Assembly (NCBI RefSeq): GCF_030767025.1
Contig: NZ_JASITE010000001.1
Span: forward strand, 496,001 to 560,000
DNA length: 64,000 nucleotides
Direction: 5' to 3'
From: Nocardia sp. CC227C
GTDB taxonomy: Bacteria; Actinomycetota; Actinomycetes; Mycobacteriales; Mycobacteriaceae
In this document: in pieces, positions 18,525 through 27,942 of the stretch
Numbering within the stretch: position 1 is the stretch's first letter
Layout: every line of letters begins with the position of its first letter
The notes under the pieces: model-generated
The model's database searches: none
Seen by the model: the letters and a program-made list of their open reading frames with translations, nothing else
What the model was told of the DNA's origin: nothing
Translations under genes and position numbers: made by a program

Positions 18525-20641
18525 GCAGTACGGCGGAGGACGAGCAGGCAGCGTGCGGGGACTTCCACGGGTGTGCGGGCGTGGTATATGCGGTCGGTCG
18601 GGGCTCCGGTCGGGGTCGAACAGTCCAGGGCCACAGTCCATTCGGCGCCGTGGTCCGGATCGGGCAGGGTGCAGTGCATGGGCTCGTCGTGGGCGTTGAA
18701 GCACAGCAGGAACGAATCGTCGGTGATGCGTTCCCCACGCGGCCCGGGTTCGGCGATGGCGTCGCCGTTGAGGAAGACGGTCAGCGACCGCCCGAAACCG
18801 TTGTCCCAGTCCGCCGCGGTCATCTCGCTGCCCTCGGGGGTGAACCAGCCGATATCGCCGGGGTGGGCGTGTTCGGGGGCGGGGCGGCCGTCGAAGAAGC
18901 GCCGTCGCCGGAACACCGGATGCGCGGTGCGCAGGGCGACGGCACGGCGGGTGAAAGCGAGCAGATCGGCATTCGTGCGCATGAGCGACCAATCCATCCA
19001 GGACAGCTCGGAATCCTGACAGTAGGCATTGTTGTTGCCGCGCTGGGTGCGACCGAACTCGTCGCCGTGCAGCAGCATCGGCGTGCCCTGCGACAGCAGC
19101 AGGGTGGCGAGCAGGTTGCGCTGCTGCCGCGCGCGCAGCGCGAGGACGGCGGGATCGTCGGTCTCCCCCTCCGCCCCGCAGTTCCAGGAGCGGTTGTAGG
19201 TCTCGCCGTCGCGGTTGCCCTCGCCGTTGGCCTCGTTGTGTTTCTCGTTGTAGGACACCAGATCCGCGAGGGTGAAGCCGTCGTGCGCGGTGACGAAGTT
19301 GATGGACGCGCCGGGGCGGCGGCCGGTGGTCTCGTACAGGTCCGAGGAGCCGGTCAGCCGGGAGGCGAACTCGCCCAGCGTCGCCGGTTGTCCGCGCCAG
19401 TAGTCCCGCACGGTGTCACGGTATTTGCCGTTCCATTCGGTCCACAGCACCGGGAAGTTGCCGACCTGATAGCCGCCCTCGCCGACGTCCCAGGGTTCGG
19501 CGATGAGTTTGACCTGGCTGACCACCGGGTCCTGGTGCACCAGGTCGAAGAAGGTGGACAGCCGGTCCACATCGTGCAGTTCGCGGGCCAGGGTGGCGGC
19601 CAGATCGAAGCGGAACCCGTCGACGTGCATGTCGAGCACCCAGTAGCGCAGGGAATCCATGATCAGTTGCAGGGTGTGCGGGTGACGGACGTTGAGGCTG
19701 TTGCCGGTGCCCGTGTAGTCCATGTAGTGCCGGGGGTCGTCGTCGACGAGGCGGTAGTAGGCGGCATTGTCGATACCGCGGAAGCCGATGGTGGGCCCGA
19801 ATTCGTTGCCTTCGGCGGTGTGGTTGTAGACCACGTCCAGAATGACCTCGATACCGGCGGCGTGCAGGGCGCGCACCATGGCCTTGAATTCGGTGACGGC
19901 CGCGCCCGGGGCCGGATTGGCGGCGTACTCGTGATGCGGGGCGAGGTAGCCGAAGCTGTTGTAGCCCCAGTAGTTCCGCAGTCCGCGATCCAGCAGCACG
20001 CGGTCCTGGAGGAACTGGTGCACCGGCATGAGTTCCACGGCGGTGACGCCGAGACCGCGCAGGTGCTCGACGATGGCCGGATGCGCCATGCCCGCGTAGG
20101 TGCCGCGCAGTTCCGGCGGCACCTCGGGGTGGGTGACGGTCATGCCCTTGACGTGGGCCTCGTAGATGACCGTCTCGTGGTAGGGGCGTTTGGGAGCGCG
20201 GTCGTCGGCCCAGTCGAACCACGGGTTGATCACCACGCCGGTCATGGTGTGGCCGAGGGAGTCCTGGCCGGGGGTGTACGGGGCCGGATGGCTGTCGAAT
20301 TGCCCGTCGAACGCCTTGCCGTAGGGATCGAGCAGCAGTTTGCTCGGATCGCAGCGCAGTCCGCGCTTCGGATCGAACGGCCCGTGTACCCGGAATCCGT
20401 AGCGCTGGCCGGGGCCGACGGCGGGCACGTAGCAGTGCCACACGTACCCGTCCACCTCGTCGAGCCGAATCCGCTGCTCGCGGTCGCGGTCGTCGACGAG
20501 GCACAGCTCGACCCGCTCGGCCACCTCGGAGAACAGCGAGAAATTGGTGCCCGCGCCGTCGTAGGTCGCGCCCAGGGGATACGCGGTGCCCGGCCAGACG
20601 CCCAGCGGCGTGAGATCCGGGGTGGCGGGGGACGGCGGCAT
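18521..20641 (-). CDS. treX: glycogen debranching enzyme TreX/GlgX
   Basis: GH13 isoamylase-type debranching enzyme, 706 aa. It cuts alpha-1,6 branches of glycogen and supplies linear maltodextrins to TreY. The N-terminal CBM48 domain ([26 protein letters not shown]) precedes the GH13 barrel. Region I is [14 protein letters not shown], the nucleophile is in [16 protein letters not shown], the acid/base in [20 protein letters not shown], and [27 protein letters not shown] follows. ATG 20641 fits a leaderless transcript; ATG 20647 two codons upstream is the alternative. It overlaps treY by 4 nt. Confidence 0.94.
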   Translation of the reverse strand: MPPSPATPDLTPLGVWPGTAYPLGATYDGAGTNFSLFSEVAERVELCLVDDRDREQRIRLDEVDGYVWHCYVPAVGPGQRYGFRVHGPFDPKRGLRCDPSKLLLDPYGKAFDGQFDSHPAPYTPGQDSLGHTMTGVVINPWFDWADDRAPKRPYHETVIYEAHVKGMTVTHPEVPPELRGTYAGMAHPAIVEHLRGLGVTAVELMPVHQFLQDRVLLDRGLRNYWGYNSFGYLAPHHEYAANPAPGAAVTEFKAMVRALHAAGIEVILDVVYNHTAEGNEFGPTIGFRGIDNAAYYRLVDDDPRHYMDYTGTGNSLNVRHPHTLQLIMDSLRYWVLDMHVDGFRFDLAATLARELHDVDRLSTFFDLVHQDPVVSQVKLIAEPWDVGEGGYQVGNFPVLWTEWNGKYRDTVRDYWRGQPATLGEFASRLTGSSDLYETTGRRPGASINFVTAHDGFTLADLVSYNEKHNEANGEGNRDGETYNRSWNCGAEGETDDPAVLALRARQQRNLLATLLLSQGTPMLLHGDEFGRTQRGNNNAYCQDSELSWMDWSLMRTNADLLAFTRRAVALRTAHPVFRRRRFFDGRPAPEHAHPGDIGWFTPEGSEMTAADWDNGFGRSLTVFLNGDAIAEPGPRGERITDDSFLLCFNAHDEPMHCTLPDPDHGAEWTVALDCSTPTGAPTDRIYHARTPVEVPARCLLVLRRTA

Positions 20642-20648
20642 AGCCATG

Positions 20649-20654
20649 ACAGTA
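20649..20654 (-). promoter_or_regulatory. -10 element, leaderless treX
   Basis: TACTGT on the minus strand lies 7 nt before ATG 20641. Confidence 0.5.
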
Positions 20655-20963
20655 TCGGCCGGGGGCCGCCCGGTGGTCCGGTGGGCTCCGCTGCCGCGCG
20701 GGGGATCGGCGTGGTTTGCCGCGTGATCGGAGCACGGTGGCGTGCGGGTCCGCTCGGCCGGATGCCCCGTGCTCTACGGGCGGGCCGGACGGTGGGCGCA
20801 GCCCACCGGGCACCGCGAGCATCACGGTGGCGGCCCGGGTGCCGACCAGGTGGAATACGCTGGCCGGGGGTGAGGCCACCCCGTGTTCCGGGGCGTTCGC
20901 GGTGACGAGCCGGACCGCGTTCCGTCGTCACCATGCGCCGGGTGTTCGCTCGGTGGCACCCGG
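20655..20963. other. spacer without a recognisable gene
   Basis: About 310 bp between treX and the cupin remnant. Reading frames here are only shadows of GC-rich sequence without a ribosome site or a recognisable motif, and I see no clear hairpin or repeat. Confidence 0.4.
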
Positions 20964-21272
20964 CTACCGTGTCGCGGCGGCCGTCGACGCGCGCAGCCAG
21001 CGGCGTTCGTAGCCGAGGGCGCGGGCGAGGCGGGCCAGGCCGCCGAGGACGGCGCGCTGGAGTCGCGGCGGGATGCCCGCCAGGTAGCCGTCCTGGTAGT
21101 CCCACAGCAGGGCGAGTGCGAGCGGATCGCGGGGTACGCGGTTGGCCGCGGTGGTCTTCCCGGCGGCGTCGAGGGCGTGCCAGAGCTCGAACATGGCCCG
21201 GTGGCGCAGGGGTGGGCGGATCTCGTGGTCGATCTCGGTGTCGGCGGTCTCGTTCCAGAACTCGTGCACCAC
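20964..21272 (-). pseudogene. C-terminal fragment of a cupin-domain protein
   Basis: The 102-aa frame begins VVHEFWNETADTEIDHEIRPPLRHRAMFELWHALDAAGKT. This resembles the second half of actinobacterial cupin proteins in which a Pro-x-Gly-Val-Val-His-Glu-Phe-Trp-Asn strand ends the metal-binding barrel (recalled family pattern). The upstream DNA stays in frame for PTGVVHEF but then runs into repeats and gives no cupin motif 1 (G-x5-H-x-H), so the N-terminal barrel half appears lost. No proper ribosome site precedes GTG 21272. I read this as a decaying remnant; a short functional protein is not excluded. Confidence 0.5.
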
Positions 21273-21285
21273 TCCTGTGGGCGCG

Positions 21286-21380
21286 GCGTGCGTGGCACGT
21301 GGGGGCGGCGTGGTGTGGCGCGCGGGCTGAGGTGGGGCGTGCGTGGAACGTGGGGGCGCGGACTGAGGGGCGTGGTGTGG
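21286..21380. repeat. 51-bp direct duplication upstream of the cupin fragment
   Basis: A 22-bp segment starting GCGTGCGTGG at 21286 recurs at 21337 with one mismatch (offset 51 bp). GGCGTGGTGTGG also occurs twice, at 21307 and 21369. The duplication occupies the place where the missing 5' part of the cupin gene would be. Confidence 0.65.
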
Positions 21381-21388
21381 CCCCGGGA

Positions 21389-22333
21389 TCAGGGGGTCAG
21401 TGCGCGCCGCCAGGTCTGGCCGACCAGGTCCACGCCGAAGCTGTGGTGTGGATTCGACTCCACCAGTTCGAATCCCGCGCGCTCGTAGATGCGGCGGGCG
21501 GCGGTGAGGACGTCATTGGTCCACAGCACGATCTCGCGGTATCCGGCCGCGCGGGCGAAGTCGAGGCAGGCGTGCACCAGGGCGGTGCCGACGCCGAGGC
21601 CGCGGGCGGCGGGTTCCACCAGCAGCAGGCGCAGGCGGGCGGTGGTGTCGGAGTCGCGCATGCAGTACACCGCGCCGAGCCGTTCGCCGTCGGCCTCGGC
21701 GATCCAGGTCCGTTCCCGCCGCGGGTCATGGGTTTTCAGATAGTCGGCGACGATCCGGGCGACGAGTTCCTCGTAGTCGCCGTTCCAGCCGTATTCGGCG
21801 GCGTAGATCGCGGCATTGCGCTGGATGACCCAGCCGTGATCGCCGGGGCCGGGCGCGCGGAGTGTGAATCGCGATGCGTCCGAAGCGGGTTCGAGGATGC
21901 GCTCGATGGTGTGCATGGCCGCGATCAGCCGTTCGCGCTCGCTCGCCGGATGTTCGGCGAGCAGGGCGGCGGCATCGCGGCTGGAGCGATCGTCGAGATC
22001 GGCGAAGGTGTCCCGGCCGCGGTCGGTGAGCCGCACCCGCTGGATGCGGCGGTCCCGCTCGGCGCGGCGGCGTTCGACGAGTCCGTCGGCCTCGAACCGG
22101 GCCAGGATGCGGCTGAGATAGCCGGGGTCCAGGCCGAGGGACTGGCGCAGCGTCACCACTTCCAGGGGGCCGGAATCGGCCAGTTCGAACAGGATTCGCG
22201 CCTCGGTGAGGGAGAACCGGGTATCGACCAGGCCCTCGCGCAGCACCCCGATCACCCGGGTGTAGCGGCGGTTGAAGGCGCGGACCGCGGCGATCTGCCG
22301 GGCGTCCACGGCGGTGTCGGTCGGGGTGCCCAT
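21389..22333 (-). CDS. MarR-type HTH regulator fused to a GNAT acetyltransferase
   Basis: A 314-aa two-domain protein. Residues ~1-140 are a MarR winged helix (FSLTEARILFELADSGPLEVVTLRQSLGLDPGYLSRILARFEADGLVERR). Residues ~155-310 are a GNAT N-acetyltransferase with the acetyl-CoA loop EPAARGLGVGTALVHACLDFAR and GFELVES. The fusion is a known actinobacterial family; the acetylated substrate and regulated genes are unknown. A perfect palindrome lies 13 bp before the start, so autoregulation is likely. GGAG is placed 5 nt before the ATG. Confidence 0.88.
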   Translation of the reverse strand: MGTPTDTAVDARQIAAVRAFNRRYTRVIGVLREGLVDTRFSLTEARILFELADSGPLEVVTLRQSLGLDPGYLSRILARFEADGLVERRRAERDRRIQRVRLTDRGRDTFADLDDRSSRDAAALLAEHPASERERLIAAMHTIERILEPASDASRFTLRAPGPGDHGWVIQRNAAIYAAEYGWNGDYEELVARIVADYLKTHDPRRERTWIAEADGERLGAVYCMRDSDTTARLRLLLVEPAARGLGVGTALVHACLDFARAAGYREIVLWTNDVLTAARRIYERAGFELVESNPHHSFGVDLVGQTWRRALTP

Positions 22334-22346
22334 CTCGGCTCCAATC

Positions 22347-22363
22347 CTTTGACTCAGTCAAAG
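22347..22363. promoter_or_regulatory. operator-like palindrome of the MarR-GNAT gene
   Basis: CTTTGACTCAGTCAAAG is a perfect 8-bp inverted repeat around a single central base, between the start codon (22333) and a probable -10 (minus-strand TATCTG). The position would block transcription of the MarR-GNAT gene. Confidence 0.7.
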
Positions 22364-22417
22364 AGTTCAGATAGCAGAGTACGCCGGGCGGCCGCGCCCC
22401 GGAAGGCGCGGTGGTAA

Positions 22418-22434
22418 CTTGAACGGCGTTCAAG
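22418..22434. promoter_or_regulatory. BioQ operator upstream of bioA
   Basis: CTTGAACGGCGTTCAAG is a perfect palindrome with a 3-bp centre. It overlaps a -10-like TAACTT (22415-22420), so a bound repressor would cover the bioA promoter. The same TGAAC-N3-GTTCA core occurs before bioF and between bioQ and bioB. Confidence 0.85.
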
Positions 22435-22489
22435 CTCGCGTCCGGCGGCCGCCGGGGCGGGGAACGACACCTGGCGAAGGACCGCACCC

Positions 22490-23758
22490 GTGGCACTGAC
22501 CCCCGACGAGATCACCGCCCTCGACGCCGCCCATGTCTGGCACCCGTACGGCGGCTTCCCGGCCACCATCGAACCCCTGGTGGTCGAGTCCGCCGCGGGC
22601 ACCCGCCTCACCCTCGCCGACGGCCGGGAACTGGTGGACGGCATGAGCTCCTGGTGGGCGGCGGTGCACGGCTACCGGCATCCGGTGCTCGACGCCGCCC
22701 TGCTGGACCAGTCGCGCCGGATGAGCCACGTCATGTTCGGCGGCCTCACCCACGAACCCGCCGCGCGGTTGACCCAACTGCTGGTCGAGCACACCCCCGC
22801 CGGACTGGAGAAGGTGTTCCTGTGCGATTCCGGTTCCGTCTCGGTCGAGGTCGCGGTGAAGATGTGCCTGCAGTACTGGCGTGCCCGCGGCCGCCCCGGC
22901 AAGCATCGCCTGCTCACCTGGCGCGGCGGCTATCACGGCGACACCTTCACGCCCATGAGCATCTGCGATCCCGAGGGCGGCATGCACGCGCTGTGGACCG
23001 ACGTGCTCACCCCGCAGCACTTCGTCCCGGCCCCGCCGCGCGACTACGAACCCGACTACGTCGCCGAACTCGAGCGCGCCCTCGCCACCCACGCCGACGA
23101 GCTGGCCGCCGTCATCGTGGAACCCGTCGTGCAGGGCGCGGGCGGGATGCGCTTCCACGATCCGCGCTACCTCACCGACCTGCGCCGCCTCTGCGACGAG
23201 CACGGCATCCTGCTGATCTTCGACGAGATCGCCACCGGATTCGGCCGCACCGGAACGCTTTTCGCCGCCGACCGGGCGGGAGTGCGCCCGGACGTGCTGT
23301 GCGTGGGCAAGGCGCTCACCGGCGGCTACCTGACCCTGGCCGCGGCGCTGTGCACCACCGATATCGCCGAAACCCTCAGTGCCGCACACGGTGGGCTCAT
23401 GCACGGGCCGACCTTCATGGGCAATCCGCTCGCCTGCGCGGTCGCCGTCGCCTCCATCGAACTGCTGCTGTCGCGCGACTGGCGCGGTGAGGTGGCGCGC
23501 ATCGAATCCGAACTCCGGACCGGGCTCGCCCCCGCACGCGACCTCCCCGGCATCGTGGAGGTGCGGGTGCTCGGCGCGATCGGCGTGATCGAACTCGACC
23601 ACCCCGTCGACATGCGCAAGGCCACCCACGCCGCCGTGGCCGCCGGAGTGTGGTTGCGCCCCTTCCGCAACCTGGTCTACTGCATGCCGCCGTTCATCAG
23701 CACCACCGCGGAGATCGGCCGGATCACCGCCGCCATGGTGGCCGCGGCCGCCACCTGA
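22490..23758 (+). CDS. bioA: adenosylmethionine-8-amino-7-oxononanoate aminotransferase
   Basis: Third step of biotin ring assembly: KAPA + SAM to DAPA. Class III PLP aminotransferase of 422 aa. Motifs seen are [11 protein letters not shown] (substrate-binding N-terminus of BioA), [14 protein letters not shown], the PLP Asp in [15 protein letters not shown] and the Schiff-base Lys in [17 protein letters not shown], then [18 protein letters not shown] 22490 follows GAAGGA. A BioQ palindrome lies about 60 bp upstream. BioA is separated from bioF by a convergent small gene, so it has its own promoter. Confidence 0.95.
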   Translation: MALTPDEITALDAAHVWHPYGGFPATIEPLVVESAAGTRLTLADGRELVDGMSSWWAAVHGYRHPVLDAALLDQSRRMSHVMFGGLTHEPAARLTQLLVEHTPAGLEKVFLCDSGSVSVEVAVKMCLQYWRARGRPGKHRLLTWRGGYHGDTFTPMSICDPEGGMHALWTDVLTPQHFVPAPPRDYEPDYVAELERALATHADELAAVIVEPVVQGAGGMRFHDPRYLTDLRRLCDEHGILLIFDEIATGFGRTGTLFAADRAGVRPDVLCVGKALTGGYLTLAAALCTTDIAETLSAAHGGLMHGPTFMGNPLACAVAVASIELLLSRDWRGEVARIESELRTGLAPARDLPGIVEVRVLGAIGVIELDHPVDMRKATHAAVAAGVWLRPFRNLVYCMPPFISTTAEIGRITAAMVAAAAT

Positions 23759-24070
23759 TCAGTGGTTGGCGCGGCGCTCGCGCAGGCGTTCCGGCTCCTC
23801 GCTGTCCGACAGCACCTCCCACACCCGGAACAGGCAGTGGAAGTCGTCGGACCACCCGCGGGCGATGAGCATGTAGTTGTCGCCGTCGCGCAGCACGGTG
23901 CGACGGCTGACCAGCTTGGGGTGGTCGGGAACGAATTTGCCGACCAGTTCCGACAACTTGGCCACGGCCTGCTCCCGGGTGCCCACGACCTCTGCGAGCA
24001 CCTTGGGGGACCAGATCTTGTTGTCTCCGACGCCGGTTGTCTGTTCGACCACTATTGCCCAACGTGGCAT
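23759..24070 (-). CDS. conserved hypothetical protein, ~100 aa
   Basis: A 103-aa soluble protein, MPRWAIVVEQTTGVGDNKIWSPKVLAEVVGTREQA, rich in charged residues, without signal peptide or membrane helix. I do not recognise a named domain. Its stop codon abuts that of bioA (convergent, 0 bp apart), and its 5' end faces the bioF promoter, so it interrupts the usual bioA-bioF-bioD order. The composition and codon use look genuinely coding. Confidence 0.7.
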   Translation of the reverse strand: MPRWAIVVEQTTGVGDNKIWSPKVLAEVVGTREQAVAKLSELVGKFVPDHPKLVSRRTVLRDGDNYMLIARGWSDDFHCLFRVWEVLSDSEEPERLRERRANH

Positions 24071-24147
24071 GCATCTCTCCTACCTCGGTATCCCAGGATA
24101 GCGACGTCGGGCGGCGGGGAGGGCCGATCCGACCCGCTCGGCCCCAC

Positions 24148-24164
24148 CCTGAACGGTGTTCAAG
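24148..24164. promoter_or_regulatory. BioQ operator upstream of bioF
   Basis: CCTGAACGGTGTTCAAG carries the TGAAC-N3-GTTCA core (24150-24162). It abuts the -10 hexamer at 24165, so it covers the -35 to -10 gap of the bioFD promoter. Confidence 0.85.
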
Positions 24165-24170
24165 TATGCT
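24165..24170 (+). promoter_or_regulatory. -10 element, leaderless bioF
   Basis: TATGCT lies 8 nt before GTG 24179. Confidence 0.55.
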
Positions 24171-24178
24171 GCGGAGCT

Positions 24179-25333
24179 GTGAGTGTCGATCCCTTGCGAT
24201 GGTTGGACGAACGCGCCGCGGACCGGGTGCGCGCCGGACTGCGCCGTGAGCTGCGGCCGCGCGCGTCCGAGGGCGAGCCCATCGACCTGGCCTCCAACGA
24301 CTACCTCGGGCTCACCCGGCATCCGGAGGTGATCGAGGGCGCCGTCGCGGCGGTGCGGCGCTGGGGCGCGGGTGCCACGGGTTCGCGGCTGGTCACCGGC
24401 ACGACCGCCGAACACGAGCTGCTGGAAACCGAACTCGCCGAATTCGTCGGCGCGCAGGCCGGATTGGTGTTCGCCTCCGGCTACGCCGCCAACCTGGGCG
24501 TGGTCACCGCGCTGGCCGGGCGCGGGGCACTGGTGGTGTCGGACGCGGGCAGCCACGCCTCGCTGGTGGACGCCTGCCGGCTGTCGCGGGCACGAGTGGA
24601 GATCGCCCCGCACCGCGACGTGGACGCCGTGGACCGGCTGCTGGCCCAGCGCGGTGCGGAACGCGCGCTGGTGCTCACCGATTCGGTCTTCAGCGCCGAC
24701 GGCGATCTCGCGCCGCTGCGCGAACTGCACCGCGTCACCCGCGCCCGGGGCGCGGTGCTGGTGGTGGACGAGGCGCACGGTCTCGGGGTGCGCGGTGCGG
24801 GCGGTCGCGGACTGGTGCACGAATGCGGGCTGGCGGGCGAACCGGATCTGGTGATCACGGCGACCCTGTCCAAGGCCCTGGGTGCACAGGGCGGCGCGGT
24901 CCTCGCCAGCGAGCGGGTGCGCGCCCACCTCATCGACTCCGCCCGCACCTTCATCTTCGACACCGGACTCGCGCCCGCCGCCGTCGGCGCCGCGCGCGCC
25001 GCCCTGGGCGTGCTGCGCCGCGATCCCGGCCTGGCCGGGCGGGTGCTGGACCGGGCCGCCGACCTGGCCCGGATCGCCCGTGTGGCACAACCCGATTCGG
25101 CGGTGGTGTCGGTGGTGCTCGGCGAGGCGCAGCGCGCCTACGACGCCGCCGTCGCCTGCCGGGACCGCGGTCTGAGCGTCGGCTGCTTCCGCCCGCCCTC
25201 GGTGCCCGAGGGCACCTCGCGGCTGCGGTTGACCGCCCGCGCCGACCTCACCGCCGCCGAACTCGACACCATCGCAACGGTTCTCGGCGCGGTGCTGGCG
25301 CGGGCCCGCGAGCAGGCGACGGTTCCGGCATGA
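24179..25333 (+). CDS. bioF: 8-amino-7-oxononanoate synthase
   Basis: Condenses pimeloyl-ACP/CoA with alanine to KAPA. PLP alpha-oxoamine synthase of 384 aa: [13 protein letters not shown] at the N-terminus, [16 protein letters not shown], the PLP Asp/His in [18 protein letters not shown] and the Schiff-base Lys in [16 protein letters not shown]. It begins at GTG 24179 just after a BioQ-controlled -10, and its stop overlaps the bioD start (ATGA), so bioF and bioD form an operon. Confidence 0.95.
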   Translation: MSVDPLRWLDERAADRVRAGLRRELRPRASEGEPIDLASNDYLGLTRHPEVIEGAVAAVRRWGAGATGSRLVTGTTAEHELLETELAEFVGAQAGLVFASGYAANLGVVTALAGRGALVVSDAGSHASLVDACRLSRARVEIAPHRDVDAVDRLLAQRGAERALVLTDSVFSADGDLAPLRELHRVTRARGAVLVVDEAHGLGVRGAGGRGLVHECGLAGEPDLVITATLSKALGAQGGAVLASERVRAHLIDSARTFIFDTGLAPAAVGAARAALGVLRRDPGLAGRVLDRAADLARIARVAQPDSAVVSVVLGEAQRAYDAAVACRDRGLSVGCFRPPSVPEGTSRLRLTARADLTAAELDTIATVLGAVLARAREQATVPA

Positions 25334-26013
25334 GCGTTCTCTTCGTCACCGGCACGTCCACCGATGTCGGCAAGACCGTTGTCACCGCCGCGCTGGCGGC
25401 GACCGCGCGGGCGGCCGGGGCGCGGGTGGCGGTGTGCAAGCCCGCCCAAACCGGGGTCGCGCCGGGGGAACCCGGTGATCTCGCCGTCGTCGAGCGCCTC
25501 GGTGGCGTCACCCGCACCCTGGAGCTGGCGCGCTATCCCGATCCGCTGGCCCCCGACACCGCCGCGCGCCGCTGCGGTCGGCCGCTGCTGACCCTCGCCG
25601 ACACCGTCGCCGCCGTGGAATCCCTGGCCGACGCCGACCTCACCCTGGTGGAGGGGGCGGGCGGACTGCTGGTGCGGATGGGTGAATTCACCCTGCTCGA
25701 TCTGGCGCAGCAGCTCGGCGCACCGGTGCTGGTAGTGGCCGCCGCCGGACTCGGCACCCTCAACCACAGCGAATTGACCACGCGCACACTGGCTTCGGCG
25801 GGCGTGCCGTGCGCGGGCCTGGTCATCGGCGCGTGGCCGGACGAACCCGACCTCGCGGCCGACTGCAATCGCGCCGATCTGCCCGCCGTGACCGGCGTCG
25901 ACCTGGTCGGCACCCTCCCCTCCGGCGTCGGCTGCTGGCCCGCCGACCGCTTCGCCGCCGCCGCACCCGGCTGGTTCGACCCCGATTGGCGCGGCCGCTA
26001 CCTCCCCGGCTGA
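25330..26013 (+). CDS. bioD: dethiobiotin synthetase
   Basis: ATP-dependent carboxylation and ring closure of DAPA to dethiobiotin. The 227-aa protein has the modified P-loop [12 protein letters not shown] at the N-terminus, KPAQTG (substrate Lys), [14 protein letters not shown] and [16 protein letters not shown], all BioD signatures. The start overlaps the bioF stop by 4 nt and no separate promoter is needed. Confidence 0.95.
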   Translation: MSVLFVTGTSTDVGKTVVTAALAATARAAGARVAVCKPAQTGVAPGEPGDLAVVERLGGVTRTLELARYPDPLAPDTAARRCGRPLLTLADTVAAVESLADADLTLVEGAGGLLVRMGEFTLLDLAQQLGAPVLVVAAAGLGTLNHSELTTRTLASAGVPCAGLVIGAWPDEPDLAADCNRADLPAVTGVDLVGTLPSGVGCWPADRFAAAAPGWFDPDWRGRYLPG

Positions 26014-26053
26014 GCTCGTGCGTCGGGGGCGTGATCGACTATCGATCGCTGCC

Positions 26054-26059
26054 TACAGT
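26054..26059 (+). promoter_or_regulatory. -10 element, leaderless hydrolase gene
   Basis: TACAGT lies 8 nt before ATG 26068. Confidence 0.5.
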
Positions 26060-26067
26060 GGATCGGT

Positions 26068-27186
26068 ATGTGGGACTATCCACATCCGTCCGGCGCCGCC
26101 GAGTACGACGACGAGCGGCGGCGGGCGCGGCTGCGCGAAACCCGATTCGGAGCCCGGTGGCGAGAGCGGCGGATCCTGGCGCGGTTCGCGCTGATACCGC
26201 TGCTGTTCCTGGCCCTGTTCGCGCAGTACTGGCGGCTCGACGTCGCCCCCGAGCGGGCGCGGCTGGCCCGCACCGAACCCGCCGTCCTGCCCATCGCCGG
26301 ACCCTCCGGCGCGGCGGCGGCCGATACCGCGGTCTTCGATCTGGTCGGCCTGGGCTCCCTCGACGCCACCGCCACCGCCCGCGCGCTGCCGACTCTGAAC
26401 CAGCTCGGTTCGGTATGGGCGGTGCGCTACGACAACACCGGTATCGACACCGAGGTCATCGCCGACCTCATCGTGCGGGTCACCGAGGCCGCGCACGTCC
26501 CCAAGGTGGTGCTGGTCGGCCACAGCATGGGCGGCGTCGTCGCTCTGGAGGTCGCCGAACACCTGCACCTCGAGAGTTCCCGGCAGGTGCTGGCGGTGCT
26601 GCTGGACTGCACCCCGGTGGACCTGCACGCCGTGCGCCCGGAGAGCCGCGACCAGGGGGAGGAACTCATGCGCTGGCTGGGCTGGTTCCCGGGCGCGCGG
26701 GAGAGCCGGGTGCTGCGGCTGATCGCCGAAACCTATTCCCGCCGTGACCGTTATCAGGGCGGTCGCTACGGCTTCGAGCCCGACGATTTCGGTGAGGCGG
26801 TGCGGGATTCGCTGCGCGAGAAGATCCTCAGCACCGATGTGGCCAGCACCGGACTGATCGAGTCCCAGTTCAAGGCGATCGTCGCCGGGGGAGCGGTGGG
26901 CGCGCTGCGCGTGCTGGCCGAGCCCGCCCACGGCAAACCCCGCCCGGCCATCGTCTACATCCGGCCCCGAAATCCCCACGCCGACTACATCGTCGACGTC
27001 GCCTACACCCATCAGGCCCTCATCGACCGGGTGGGCGGACCCGACGGCACCCTGCTGGTGGTCACCACGCGCACCACCGGTCACGCCAATCCGATCCAGC
27101 GCCCGGCCGAGTACAACGCGGTGATACTCCAGCAGATCGTGCCGTTCGTCCGCCTGATCGAGCGCACCGCGATCGCCTCGGGCTGA
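26068..27186 (+). CDS. membrane-anchored alpha/beta-hydrolase
   Basis: A 372-aa protein with a basic N-terminus, one transmembrane helix ([15 protein letters not shown], residues ~45-60) and an extracytoplasmic or membrane-proximal alpha/beta-hydrolase domain. The nucleophile elbow is [34 protein letters not shown] near the C-terminus probably supplies the catalytic His. It lies between bioD and bioQ and has its own leaderless promoter without a BioQ box. An esterase acting before biotin assembly (as BioH does) would be attractive but nothing in the sequence shows it. Confidence 0.75.
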   Translation: MWDYPHPSGAAEYDDERRRARLRETRFGARWRERRILARFALIPLLFLALFAQYWRLDVAPERARLARTEPAVLPIAGPSGAAAADTAVFDLVGLGSLDATATARALPTLNQLGSVWAVRYDNTGIDTEVIADLIVRVTEAAHVPKVVLVGHSMGGVVALEVAEHLHLESSRQVLAVLLDCTPVDLHAVRPESRDQGEELMRWLGWFPGARESRVLRLIAETYSRRDRYQGGRYGFEPDDFGEAVRDSLREKILSTDVASTGLIESQFKAIVAGGAVGALRVLAEPAHGKPRPAIVYIRPRNPHADYIVDVAYTHQALIDRVGGPDGTLLVVTTRTTGHANPIQRPAEYNAVILQQIVPFVRLIERTAIASG

Positions 27187-27249
27187 GATCCGGCTCCCGA
27201 TCACCGCGGTGCGGGGTCCGCCCGGCGGGTGCTCTCCCGGTATCCGGGC

Positions 27250-27834
27250 TCAGCGGATGCGGGTGCCGAGCAGATGCCGCACCCCGCTCACGAACAGTTG
27301 CAGCCCGAAGTCGAAACGTGCCGTCGCGTCGGGCGTGTCGTACAGCGGCGAATGCTCGTCGGCCAGCGCGCCCACCGAATCCATCTGCATGCGCGCCTGC
27401 TCGTCCACGGTCTGCCCGAGCACGTAGTAGAGCAGCGTGAACGCCGCGAGATCGGCTTCCTCCCTGGTCATTCCGGCGCGAATGGCCGTACTCGCCATGC
27501 GCTCGCGGCCTTTCGAGGTGGTGAGGCGGGAAGCGTAGGTGGCGGAGACCAATTCGGCCCCGTCCCGGTAGGCCAGCAGGCACGAGCGCAGCCGGTGCGC
27601 CAGTTCACCGAGCTGCCCGGACCATTCGTCGGCGGTCACGGGTTCGTCCATGGGTGCGAGAATGCGGTCGGCCACCGCACCCAGCAGCGCCTGCTTGTTG
27701 GGGAAGTGCCAGTACAGCGCCCCGGGCTGCACATGCAGCGATCCGGCCAAGCGCCGCATGGTCAGATCGGCCAGACCGTACTGGTCCAGAATGGCGATGG
27801 CCCCGTCGACCACATCGGTGCGGTGCAACTGCAC
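27250..27834 (-). CDS. bioQ: TetR-family repressor of biotin genes BioQ
   Basis: A 194-aa TetR regulator. The HTH is VDGAIAILDQYGLADLTMRRLAGSLHVQPGALYWHFPNKQALL, followed by a TetR_C ligand domain. It is divergent from bioB and shares an operator with it. BioQ of Corynebacterium and Mycobacterium smegmatis has the same position and recognises TGAAC-N3-GTTCA palindromes (established knowledge). Three such sites flank bioA, bioF and bioB here, so the assignment is strong. A probable minus-strand -10, TAGGCT, is at 27880-27885, placing bioQ itself under the shared operator. Confidence 0.88.
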   Translation of the reverse strand: MQLHRTDVVDGAIAILDQYGLADLTMRRLAGSLHVQPGALYWHFPNKQALLGAVADRILAPMDEPVTADEWSGQLGELAHRLRSCLLAYRDGAELVSATYASRLTTSKGRERMASTAIRAGMTREEADLAAFTLLYYVLGQTVDEQARMQMDSVGALADEHSPLYDTPDATARFDFGLQLFVSGVRHLLGTRIR

Positions 27835-27886
27835 GGATAATCCCGACCCTTCGTGTTTCGGCTCACGTTCGCGACTGCTAGCCTAC

Positions 27887-27903
27887 CCTGAACACCGTTC
27901 AAG
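27887..27903. promoter_or_regulatory. BioQ operator in the bioQ-bioB divergent region
   Basis: CCTGAACACCGTTCAAG, core TGAAC-ACC-GTTCA at 27889-27901. It overlaps the plus-strand -10 TACCCT (27884-27889) of bioB and adjoins the minus-strand -10 TAGGCT (27880-27885) of bioQ, so one site can control both. Confidence 0.88.
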
Positions 27904-27942
27904 TTGCTCGGCCACATCGGCCGGACGAAGGGATTTCGCGCT

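Noticed and set aside
18581..20905. 774-codon open frame opposite treX.
   Set aside because: It lies antisense to a complete GH13 enzyme, with Gly/Val/His-rich random composition.
27062..27583. 173-codon frame overlapping bioQ and the hydrolase gene end.
   Set aside because: It is a frame-shifted reading of bioQ; the bioQ frame has a full TetR HTH and normal length.
25330..27942. Possible prophage between bioD and bioB, since the M. tuberculosis phiRv1 prophage lies in this interval.
   Set aside because: Only a hydrolase gene and bioQ are present; no integrase, phage gene or attachment repeat is visible.
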